Below the pieces are notes generated by a model. It was not told where the DNA came from. It searched no databases and saw only the letters and a program-made list of their open reading frames with translations. Made by a program: the position numbers and the translations under genes. Shown here in pieces: positions 1 through 7,249 of a stretch of 64,000 nt of DNA (its first letter is position 1; every line of letters starts with the position of its first letter). The DNA is from Chryseobacterium geocarposphaerae (lineage in GTDB: Bacteria > Bacteroidota > Bacteroidia > Flavobacteriales > Weeksellaceae), in assembly GCF_002797535.1 (NCBI RefSeq), contig NZ_PGFD01000001.1, forward strand, positions 1,612,001 through 1,676,000, written 5' to 3'.

Positions 1-348
1 ATGATCTGCCTTTGCGTAATGATTATTGATTAAGTATTCCGCATTTCCCATGATAGAAATACTCTGAATGGTATCTTTTCCGATCACATTATGAAAAACG
101 AATGGATTGGAGACATCAGATTTTCCTTTAATCAATACTTCTCCGGACATTTCATTTTTCTTTTCGTTCAGTAATACATCAGCAGATGAATTCTGAACTA
201 ATTTTAAGCTCTGTATGCTTAAAGAATCAGCTTTTATTTTAACCGTTTCTTTTTTATCTTCTTTGTAGCTGGTCGTTATTTTATGTTTACTCCGACAGCC
301 CAATATAAGGCTGCTCAAAAATATCAGCAGCATAATTTTCTCTTTCAT
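1..348 (-). CDS. Lipoprotein, C-terminus outside window
   Basis: The first 116 codons are visible and the frame is open to the window edge. The N-terminus has a short charged stretch, a hydrophobic core and a lipobox-like LILGC at about residues 14-18, so it is probably an outer- or inner-membrane lipoprotein. The rest is polar and rich in Lys and Ser, with no family I recognise. It lies 79 bp downstream of the eCIS ATPase on the same strand and could be the last gene of that operon. Whether it belongs to the injection system (for example in release) or is an unrelated neighbour cannot be told from this fragment. Confidence 0.75.
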   Translation of the reverse strand, partial: MKEKIMLLIFLSSLILGCRSKHKITTSYKEDKKETVKIKADSLSIQSLKLVQNSSADVLLNEKKNEMSGEVLIKGKSDVSNPFVFHNVIGKDTIQSISIMGNAEYLINNHYAKADH

Positions 349-427
349 AGGTTTTGTTTTTTGAAATTAAAAGAATGTAAATCCTCTATTATCTAAGTTT
401 TTCCGGATTTTTAAAGAATTCCGGTTT

Positions 428-1732
428 TTATGAAAATATCTTATCTTCCTTTACGTACTCTTTTTTAATGCTTTCTAATAACATCTCCAGGCTAACCCTG
501 TAATCCGGTGCTTTTGATGCAATGGCTTTTAAGCTTACATCCTGTATCACGTTCATAATATTAGAACCGGTAAGTTCATACCGTCTGGCAATCTCTTCTA
601 AATCAATGTCTTCAAGCTGTAATTGTTCGGGCAAATTGTGCTGCCAGATACGCAGACGCTCCTCTCGCTTTGGATTATTGAATTTGATACAGCTGTGAAA
701 GCGTCGCGTAAAGGCTTTATCCATATTGTTTTTAAAGTTGGAAGCCAAAATAATAAGTCCCGAAAACGTTTCTATTCTTTGCAGCAAGTAAGAAACTTCC
801 TGATTGGCATATTTATCATGAGCATCACGCACATTGGTCCGTTTTCCGAAAATAGCATCCGCCTCGTCAAAAAATAGAATCCAGTTTTTATTTTCAGCTT
901 TGTCGAATAACTTTGCCAACTGTTTTTCTGTTTCCCCAATGTATTTCGAGACCAGCATAGAAACATCAACCCTGAAAACAGGCCGTTTCGTATATTTTCC
1001 CAGAAGGCTGGCCGCAAGAGTTTTTCCTGTTCCCGGATCTCCGTAAAACAGCACTCTAAAACCAGGCTTAAGTTTTTTCTCCATTCCCCAGTCTTCCATA
1101 AGAATCTGGCTGCTATTATACCAGGCTTCAATAGTCTGAAGCTCATTTAACGTATTCTGAGGAAGTATCAGATCAGTCCAGGATCGGCTGGTGTTTATTT
1201 GTTCCGCCGGAAAATCATTACTCATTTTTGGCAATAATTCAACTCCAAAAATGATGGTATTAAAAGCGTCCTCGTAAACATGAATCGGGCTGTTTATTGA
1301 TGTATAACCCTGAACTGCAATGAGTTCATTTTTAATTAAAACCGAATCCGGATTGAAATGATCCAGCGCTTTTAACCGTTCTGAGATACTTTCTCCTCCT
1401 AAAACATACTGTACAGCCTGAACTGTCGGATAAAAGAGTCTTCCGTTTTCATTGGTTGCACAATAATCAAACAATGCACTCGTTGGGAGTTCTAAATAAA
1501 TCCGTTTCAGCAATGATGGATCCAGCTTTGGTAATAAAGCTATTAAGAGAATAATAACTTCCTGATGGGTAAATTCTTTTGCTGAAATATACTCTCCTAA
1601 TGGAAAGCCTTTATGATCTTTAGCTATAAATTCAGGTGCTCCTATGCTAAAATCTTCTGAAGGATTGTTTATACGCCATGTAATAACCTCTTCTAAATGA
1701 GTAAATAATTTTTGTATCTGAATGAGTTCCAT
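428..1732 (-). CDS. eCIS AAA+ ATPase (Afp15/Pvc15-like)
   Basis: AAA+ ATPase of 434 aa. The N-terminal half (about 1-190) is an uncharacterised helical domain. The C-terminal half has Walker A GDPGTGKT (231-238), Walker B ILFFDEAD (285-292) and a following arginine-rich RRFHSC region typical of the FtsH/CDC48 type. Every known eCIS locus encodes one such ATPase (Afp15/Pvc15), thought to act in assembly or cargo loading in the cytoplasm. Here it sits 22 bp downstream of fibre-like genes rather than next to the cap gene, so it is transcribed with the distal fibre operon. The family call is strong; its exact role in the particle is inferred. Confidence 0.9.
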   Translation of the reverse strand: MELIQIQKLFTHLEEVITWRINNPSEDFSIGAPEFIAKDHKGFPLGEYISAKEFTHQEVIILLIALLPKLDPSLLKRIYLELPTSALFDYCATNENGRLFYPTVQAVQYVLGGESISERLKALDHFNPDSVLIKNELIAVQGYTSINSPIHVYEDAFNTIIFGVELLPKMSNDFPAEQINTSRSWTDLILPQNTLNELQTIEAWYNSSQILMEDWGMEKKLKPGFRVLFYGDPGTGKTLAASLLGKYTKRPVFRVDVSMLVSKYIGETEKQLAKLFDKAENKNWILFFDEADAIFGKRTNVRDAHDKYANQEVSYLLQRIETFSGLIILASNFKNNMDKAFTRRFHSCIKFNNPKREERLRIWQHNLPEQLQLEDIDLEEIARRYELTGSNIMNVIQDVSLKAIASKAPDYRVSLEMLLESIKKEYVKEDKIFS

Positions 1733-1754
1733 TGGTTTTAGTCTTTTTTATTTT

Positions 1755-2669
1755 TTAAACAGGCAGTAATGGATCTGGTCTCACACTACATAATTTATTT
1801 ACTTCTATTCCATCTACGTTGAAACTTATTGAAAATCCAGATGTATTATACGTGTACACATTAGCCAGATGTATGCTAACTCTCTTAATTTTAAGATGTA
1901 TTTTCATATTTGTAACCGCATTTCCGTATCCACCTCCAAATATTACAGAATAGGTAACATCAGACGACCGAACTCCTGCTGAACCATTAGAACCAGTAAC
2001 ATACGTATTATTAGTATCTACAGTTACTACCGGTTTATTCTCCCAATCCAGAGCTTTTAAATATTGAAAATCTATATCAAATATGACATAATCTTGTTCT
2101 ACATTTCTTTCCAATATTGATGAAAATACACTGAATATTTTGGGGATTGTAGTTTTAGGTTCATGCCCTACTGTACCATCGTTTTTCTGTACTAATTGTC
2201 TTGTATAACTTGTATCTCCTTGTACATTTGGTATGCTGTCACAAATAAAATTTTTAGTTGTGAATCTAATTCCATCCTCTCGAACAAGGATTCTATTAAT
2301 AGGATTCTTGGGATCCTCCATTATAACCCTGCTGGAAAGCTCTATATCACCAGGAGATAATGTAAATTGACTGTCATAAGGATAACCGTCCCGATAAACA
2401 TGAAATGATGCAGTCTGAGTCCTGAAAGATCCTGCTATCTGCTGAAATGGATCAGTTCCTGATGCTCTTAAATAGTTCGCCTGGGAACCATTGGATTGTT
2501 TAGATATTACCCCTTCATTATCCACAACATATCGATCGTGAGATTTGTCTTCATTGGGAACTAAATAAATATCCAAAGGCTGAACAGGTTGGGTATCACC
2601 TGATAAATCTACATAGGTGTTGTCAAAAACATTGACATATTGTATAATTATTTCTTTAAATTTTGGCAT
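1755..2669 (-). CDS. Hypothetical eCIS fibre/accessory protein
   Basis: A 304-aa protein with no signal peptide, no membrane segments and no domain I recognise. Composition is rich in Thr, Asn, Val and Tyr with alternating polar/apolar stretches, suggesting beta structure like tail-fibre or baseplate-decoration proteins. It begins 11 bp after the stop of a 77-aa protein that carries the fibre-type N-terminal adaptor motif. One possibility is that adaptor and body are encoded as two adjacent polypeptides, whereas the two upstream paralogues fuse them. It is followed at 22 bp by the ATPase gene. Function is unassigned; a structural role is inferred from position only. Confidence 0.6.
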   Translation of the reverse strand: MPKFKEIIIQYVNVFDNTYVDLSGDTQPVQPLDIYLVPNEDKSHDRYVVDNEGVISKQSNGSQANYLRASGTDPFQQIAGSFRTQTASFHVYRDGYPYDSQFTLSPGDIELSSRVIMEDPKNPINRILVREDGIRFTTKNFICDSIPNVQGDTSYTRQLVQKNDGTVGHEPKTTIPKIFSVFSSILERNVEQDYVIFDIDFQYLKALDWENKPVVTVDTNNTYVTGSNGSAGVRSSDVTYSVIFGGGYGNAVTNMKIHLKIKRVSIHLANVYTYNTSGFSISFNVDGIEVNKLCSVRPDPLLPV

Positions 2670-2680
2670 ATTTTTTTATT

Positions 2681-2914
2681 TTAACTACTTATCGGGAAAA
2701 TCCAAACTCCACCTTCATTTCCGCCTTCTATGTTTGCTATAGCATCATCAACGTATTTCTTTTGGACATAATCTAAGTCCTCCAGTCCATCGATTTCTGT
2801 AATTGGAATTTTTGTGCTTTTGTGCCTAAAAGAAGAAAATGTTTGCTTAAATTCTTCTGCTGTAGGCATATCGCCGGTTTGAAACCAACTTAATATTGTT
2901 TCTAAATCTGTCAT
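2681..2914 (-). CDS. Small adaptor-like eCIS protein
   Basis: A 77-aa protein. Residues about 9-32 (WFQTGDMPTAEEFKQTF then SSFRHK) match the N-terminal motif of the two larger fibre-like proteins upstream: Y/W-F-x-T-G-x-x-P-T-x-x-x-F followed by S-x-R-H/L-K. After this comes TEIDGLEDLDYVQKKYVDDA, a short helical segment often seen at the base of Bacteroidota phage tail-fibre proteins, and then a Gly-rich end. It is therefore probably an attachment peptide for a tail fibre. The following gene starts only 11 bp later, so the two may act as one split fibre. No catalytic motif is seen. Confidence 0.6.
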   Translation of the reverse strand: MTDLETILSWFQTGDMPTAEEFKQTFSSFRHKSTKIPITEIDGLEDLDYVQKKYVDDAIANIEGGNEGGVWIFPISS

Positions 2915-3215
2915 GGTATTGAAAATTTTATTTTAATGAAAATTGATGATCTGAGTATGTTTACAGATTGAAAACGACCATCCGTATTTGCTGTGGTGAT
3001 TTTATTTTTTGAAATATTTTCATCAATCACAAGAGAATATTTTTACTGATTCATTAGATCATTGGTTAACTGAACACCAGTATGTTTTGTGTAAATTTAA
3101 AAATGCAGCTTCGTAAAAAATTTTCTTTTAATAGCTTTTTGAAGCATAATACATATTTTAAACTGAAGATCACATTGTATTATACAGCACATTTTATGAT
3201 TTATGGTTTCTCCGT
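2915..3215. other. Intergenic, AT-rich, no gene seen
   Basis: About 300 bp of AT-rich sequence between the 282-aa fibre-like gene and the 77-aa adaptor gene. I see no open frame of note, no TAnnTTTG box on the minus strand, and no copy of the eCIS promoter element found elsewhere. Confidence 0.4.
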
Positions 3216-4064
3216 TTACTGATAATCGCATTCTATTCTAATATTTCTGATTTGTTTGGCTTCACCATTCCCCCAGACTTCCTTATTATCCTGTCCTGCC
3301 AATAAGGAGGCTGTTATTAAAAGCTGATCATTATCTGCATTGTAAACCCTACATTCTATATTCCGATCGATTTTCTGAAGGTCTGCCTTATAATAGAAAT
3401 ACAAATTATCCCACATATCGTAATGATCTGTAACAATATCTCTACCTCTATATATATCAGTCCAAATGCCTGCTTGTGCTCTATACTGAATAGCTTCTTC
3501 TGTTTTATTAACAAACTTAATACTTGTATTTACGATGTTAATTTGTTGGTCCATAGGGTATTTATTTATACCACACATAAACCCTACTCCATTATAAGTT
3601 CCAAATTCAAGTCCGTCAGGAATTGTAGGCAGGTTATTTCCAAATAGTCTCTCAAAAGGGAGGAAATCTACAGAACAGGTAAAATGATAATATTCGTTTA
3701 TCCCCAATCCTTCTGCCGGGAATTCTTTTGTTTTAAAGATAAAAGGTACCTTGCCAAAGATCTTTAACTTTTCACTACCGTTAGAAGTATTCTTCAACTC
3801 TATTACCAGATCCTCCGCACCTTCTGAGCTCATAACTATAGAAAATTTTTGATCTCCAACATCGATAACAGAATATTCAATATATCCACTATCCAAAGCT
3901 TCCAATCTATTAGCAATATTTACAATATCTCTATAACTAAGGGCATCCGCTTTATGCCTTAAAGAATCTATCAACTCCGCAAACTGAATTTGTGTGGGAT
4001 ATTTACCTGTTTCAAAATAGGTTTTTAATTCCTCCCTTTCGGTTAATTTATTTATTTCTTCCAT
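3216..4064 (-). CDS. Fibre-like eCIS protein, paralogue 2
   Basis: A 282-aa protein, paralogous along its whole length to the 286-aa protein just upstream. Shared landmarks are the N-terminal adaptor YFETGKYPTQ (about 15-24), F-x-x-LIDSLRHK, a central RLFGNNL-TIPDG segment, TDHYD-W-L-FYY and a C-terminal IRNIRIEC. There is no signal peptide or membrane helix. The N-terminal adaptor resembles the base of tail-fibre proteins in Bacteroidota phages and eCIS loci; the body probably forms a beta-rich receptor-binding domain. It has its own copy of the eCIS promoter element about 280 bp upstream. The fibre role is inferred from the motif and context. Confidence 0.65.
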   Translation of the reverse strand: MEEINKLTEREELKTYFETGKYPTQIQFAELIDSLRHKADALSYRDIVNIANRLEALDSGYIEYSVIDVGDQKFSIVMSSEGAEDLVIELKNTSNGSEKLKIFGKVPFIFKTKEFPAEGLGINEYYHFTCSVDFLPFERLFGNNLPTIPDGLEFGTYNGVGFMCGINKYPMDQQINIVNTSIKFVNKTEEAIQYRAQAGIWTDIYRGRDIVTDHYDMWDNLYFYYKADLQKIDRNIECRVYNADNDQLLITASLLAGQDNKEVWGNGEAKQIRNIRIECDYQ

Positions 4065-4459
4065 AATCTTTTGTATTCTGTTTATTTTTAGAGCCCAAAT
4101 AACTAACTTATTATCTGATATTTAAACTTTTAAAAATCCATTTTTGGGCATTGGAATCTTATCAGCTGCTACTGTTTAAGAAAGTCTCTTTTATCGGAAT
4201 TCTACTTTTAAGAGGTCAATCTCACTCTTAAAAAAATGATTGAGGTGTTATGAATTAGTTATAAATTGATTATCTGAAGTCGTCATACGATCTCCAGATA
4301 ACTTTATAGTAATAGGATTTGGCTTGTCATTTAATGGTTCAAAATTCTTTCTTTTTTTCTTATTATAAAAGTTTTTTGACTTCACTATTCTGTAGTTGCA
4401 GTAGCTCCTGAAATTTTAATCTATAATTATGCGCAATTATTTTTAAAACATTTTGCTTA
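4065..4459. other. Intergenic region holding an eCIS promoter
   Basis: A 395-bp AT-rich gap between two fibre-like paralogues. The only structure I see is the promoter element at 4340-4403. About 70 bp around it resemble the region upstream of the other paralogue (5371-5437), which fits duplication of gene plus promoter. The predicted transcript would have a leader of roughly 270 nt, for which no gene is visible. Confidence 0.5.
4340..4403 (-). promoter_or_regulatory. eCIS promoter element, copy P3
   Basis: On the minus strand TACTGCAACTACAG (4403-4390) is followed after exactly 42 bp by GAATTTTG (4347-4340), one mismatch from the Bacteroidota -7 box TAnnTTTG. No -33 TTG is present, which fits activator dependence. 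It would drive the 282-aa fibre-like gene. Confidence 0.65.
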
Positions 4460-5320
4460 TTATTTTTCTCCTACATGATAGCTGCATTCAATTCTTATAT
4501 TTCTGATTTCTCTCAAGTATTGACTACCGCCCCAAGAGTTGCTGCTTTGTCCTGCCAAAAGAGAGGTAGTCGATAAAAGCTTATTATTATCTGCATCATA
4601 GATTTCGCAGTTTACAGACTGACTGCTTCCACTAAGGTCTGCATCATAATAGAAGAATAAATAATCCCAAAGGTCATAATGATCGGTGACTGTATCTTCT
4701 GCTTTAAATCCATCACCCCAGTATTGTGATTCTATTCTGTACCGGATAGGTATCTCTGTATTATTATTGAACCTAACATCTGTGTTTATAATATTGATTT
4801 GTTTTCCAAAATCTCGTGTGTAAATTCCCACAGACATCTTTTTGTCACTCAGTACTCCAAGCTCAAATCCATCTGGAATTGTTTGAAGGTTATTTCCAAA
4901 CAGCCTGGTAATCGTATAAGTGCGATCAAGCTGGTATTCTAGATTATAATATTCGTTTACATTTAGTTTTCCACCTAAAAACTCTTTTACTCTAATCGTG
5001 TAAGGCGCACTTCCGAACAAATATCTTCTTTCAAAGTCTCCTAAAGTTTCTTCAAAAGTGATTATTTGATCTTCTTCATCCTCTGAACTGATAACAATCG
5101 GTAATTTTAACCCCTTAACATTACTTGCAAAATAGTAAATAAATGTGTTCTCAATGGCTTCCAAACTATTGGCAAGGGTTACCAGTTCTCTATTCGTTAG
5201 GATATCTTCTTTAAGTCTCAAAAGATCTATCAGATCCGAAAATTGACTTTGTGTGGGATATTTGCCTGTTTCAAAATAGGTTTTTAATTTGTCTCGGGTG
5301 GTTAATTTGTTTTTTTCCAT
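4460..5320 (-). CDS. Fibre-like eCIS protein, paralogue 1
   Basis: A 286-aa paralogue of the next gene downstream. The first 35 residues carry the adaptor YFETGKYPTQ-x-QF-x-x-LID, shared with two other proteins in this cluster. The body is polar and aromatic-rich with RLFGNNLQTIPDGFELG in the middle and IRNIRIEC near the end. No signal peptide or transmembrane segment is visible, as expected for an eCIS particle subunit assembled in the cytoplasm. Divergence in the centre with conserved ends suggests alternative receptor-binding bodies on a common base. It has its own promoter element only 53 bp upstream. The structural role is inferred. Confidence 0.65.
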   Translation of the reverse strand: MEKNKLTTRDKLKTYFETGKYPTQSQFSDLIDLLRLKEDILTNRELVTLANSLEAIENTFIYYFASNVKGLKLPIVISSEDEEDQIITFEETLGDFERRYLFGSAPYTIRVKEFLGGKLNVNEYYNLEYQLDRTYTITRLFGNNLQTIPDGFELGVLSDKKMSVGIYTRDFGKQINIINTDVRFNNNTEIPIRYRIESQYWGDGFKAEDTVTDHYDLWDYLFFYYDADLSGSSQSVNCEIYDADNNKLLSTTSLLAGQSSNSWGGSQYLREIRNIRIECSYHVGEK

Positions 5321-5373
5321 ATGCTTTACTATTTCTGACTGTTTTTTTAATATAATCGTCTTTATTTAAAGCT

Positions 5374-5437
5374 CAAAATTCATTCTTTTTTCTTTCTTAT
5401 TAAAGCTTTTTACCTTCCCGATCCTGTAGTTGCAGTA
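5374..5437 (-). promoter_or_regulatory. eCIS promoter element, copy P4
   Basis: On the minus strand TACTGCAACTACAG (5437-5424), then exactly 42 bp, then GAATTTTG (5381-5374). The transcript would start about 50 nt before the 286-aa fibre-like gene. It has the same layout as the four other copies in the window. Confidence 0.65.
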
Positions 5438-5510
5438 ACTAGAATAAACCGCCGGAAGCAACTATCTAATTCACGCCCAAATATTTTATATAAATTCACA
5501 TTTATCCAAA

Positions 5511-5548
5511 AACAAAAGGCTCGGATTTTACAATCCGAGCCTTTTGTT
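5511..5548. terminator. Bidirectional terminator
   Basis: A perfect 17-bp inverted repeat (5511-5527 and 5532-5548, loop TTAC), with T-rich flanks on both strands. It lies downstream of the minus-strand repeat protein gene and separates it from the fibre operon. Confidence 0.85.
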
Positions 5549-5591
5549 TTGACTTATAATTAATGAGAAACCTTCTCTCAATATTCTGATA

Positions 5592-6002
5592 TTAATCTAG
5601 CTTAAAGAAGAAAAAAGCTATCGCTGCCCATTCTTTTTTAACTCCTCTTGCATAACCAATCGTACTATGACTGCTGTTTTCGACCGTTCCATCATCTTTG
5701 ATATAACCAATAGTTGAATGACTGCTGTTTTCTACTGTCCCATCTTTTTTAACATAACCAACAGTAGAATGACTCTTGTTTTCAATCGTACCATCACTTT
5801 TGATGTAGCCAATTGTACTGTGGCTTTTATTCTCTATCGTACCATCAGTTTTGATATAGCCTACTGTAGAATGGCTGCTGTTTTCAATTGTTCCATCGCT
5901 TTTGATGTAACCTGTTGTATTATGGCTTCCTGATTCTATAGTTTGGGCGCTTATGAAGGAAAAACTGAATAAAAAGGTGCAAATGAATAGTGTTTTTTTC
6001 AT
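5592..6002 (-). CDS. Secreted protein with 17-aa tandem repeats
   Basis: A 136-aa protein with an N-terminal signal peptide ending near FISAQ (about residue 20). Residues about 21-118 are nearly identical 17-residue repeats of the form G-T-I/V-E-N-S/K-S-H-S-T-I/V-G-Y-I/V-K-x-D. The C-terminus is KKEWAAIAFFFFKLD. The DNA repeat unit is 51 bp and the copies differ mostly by single substitutions. Each unit probably forms a beta hairpin in a surface or periplasmic solenoid. Similar short repeat proteins occur in Bacteroidota genomes without a known function. It is flanked on both sides by strong terminators, so it is an independent transcript inside the eCIS locus. No enzymatic motif is seen. Confidence 0.75.
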   Translation of the reverse strand: MKKTLFICTFLFSFSFISAQTIESGSHNTTGYIKSDGTIENSSHSTVGYIKTDGTIENKSHSTIGYIKSDGTIENKSHSTVGYVKKDGTVENSSHSTIGYIKDDGTVENSSHSTIGYARGVKKEWAAIAFFFFKLD

Positions 6003-6075
6003 TATTTGTAAATTTTCGGGGTGTTATTATAACTTTTCAATGTTATCTAAAGATAGTGAGTTTTATTGAATACAA

Positions 6076-6111
6076 AAAAGCGAAATTTCTATTTCTAGAA
6101 ATTTCGCTTTT
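6076..6111. terminator. Bidirectional terminator
   Basis: Perfect 16-bp inverted repeat (6076-6091 and 6096-6111, loop TTTC) with A/T runs at both ends. It lies just after the stop codon of the candidate immunity gene on the minus strand and before the repeat protein gene. Confidence 0.85.
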
Positions 6112-6127
6112 AATTTTAATAAGCTGG

Positions 6128-7249
6128 TTAAATTTTGTCTTTATAGTGATTATAAAATTCTAATTGATCTATTAAAACCTCATTAATCTCTGTCCAGCCA
6201 TGCTTTTCAGATAAGTCAATGGCAGCTTTCCACGCATTCATATTTGGCTGACCAAAATTTACACCACCCCAGTATCCCGCACTCACTAAAGCATCCCATG
6301 CCATAAGAGGATCGTTTAATTCTTCATCTATAGCTTTAGCAGCTTTTATATGAGCGTCTCCATCGTAAGTGTTTTTATTTTTACTAAGAATTTGACCTAC
6401 TTCATACAGTGGATGATTCTTCATTTTTGAAAAATAACTTAACTCAGGATTAAATTTACTTATTATTGTATCTAATTGAAAATTAGATGACGTTGTATAA
6501 GGAATAAAACCAAAATCAAATTCTACCGGGTCAAAACCATGTGATTGAATAAAACTATGCCAAAATTGGTTTTCTTTTTTTTCAGTCTCTATATCAATTA
6601 AATTATATGCTCTTTGTCCGATAGCATTACAAGCTCTTGTATTCCATATACCGTAATTATTTATTTCAAATTCAGGAAGATAGGAATTATCTTTTATCAT
6701 CAAATTCATTAACTCAACATATTTTTTCTGTTCTGGAGTATCATAATAATGATTCCAAAAATCTAAATATATTTTGGTATAAAATTCCGAGGGATTTTCC
6801 AAATATTTTAATTTATCATCATTATGTAGATATTCTTTTAGAAATTCTAATGAATCTAAGCTATTTGTATATTGTCTAAGCGGTAATGAAAGTTCTTCAA
6901 GTAATTGCCAATCATCTAAAATATATTGGACAAAATCTGAAGTATCCAACATTTTCAACTGTCTCATCGGCAAAAAATTTGCTAAATTATTAGAAAAAAG
7001 AGAGTGATCCCATCTACTTCTTAAATAAACAGGAGATTCTAATATTTTTTTATTAGGTGATAATTTAATAGCATAGCTATCATATGTTTCAAAAGAAAAT
7101 GGTGCTACATACCATTGCCCAACTTGTAATATTTTGGTATAAAGTTTAGCTTCTTCTTGATGGCTAAATTCAACTCCTACAATTGTATTTAATTTTTCTT
7201 TGCCTTTATACAGTTCTTTTAGATCTTGGTGTATTTTATTTAGTCTCAT
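6128..7249 (-). CDS. Candidate immunity protein for effector 1
   Basis: A 373-aa soluble protein with no signal peptide and no domain I recognise; aromatic residues and acidic patches are frequent. Its ATG overlaps the TGA of the 1344-aa effector gene (ATGA overlap at 7246-7249), so it is translationally coupled to the effector. A terminator follows at once. In polymorphic-toxin loci this position is normally held by the immunity gene. At 373 aa it is larger than most nuclease immunity proteins, so a chaperone or loading-adaptor role is an alternative. The function is inferred from position alone. Confidence 0.6.
   Translation of the reverse strand: MRLNKIHQDLKELYKGKEKLNTIVGVEFSHQEEAKLYTKILQVGQWYVAPFSFETYDSYAIKLSPNKKILESPVYLRSRWDHSLFSNNLANFLPMRQLKMLDTSDFVQYILDDWQLLEELSLPLRQYTNSLDSLEFLKEYLHNDDKLKYLENPSEFYTKIYLDFWNHYYDTPEQKKYVELMNLMIKDNSYLPEFEINNYGIWNTRACNAIGQRAYNLIDIETEKKENQFWHSFIQSHGFDPVEFDFGFIPYTTSSNFQLDTIISKFNPELSYFSKMKNHPLYEVGQILSKNKNTYDGDAHIKAAKAIDEELNDPLMAWDALVSAGYWGGVNFGQPNMNAWKAAIDLSEKHGWTEINEVLIDQLEFYNHYKDKI

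Noticed and set aside
5640..5940. Regularly spaced repeats that could suggest a CRISPR array
   Set aside because: The 51-bp units are contiguous codons of one protein with no unique spacers, and no cas gene is near.
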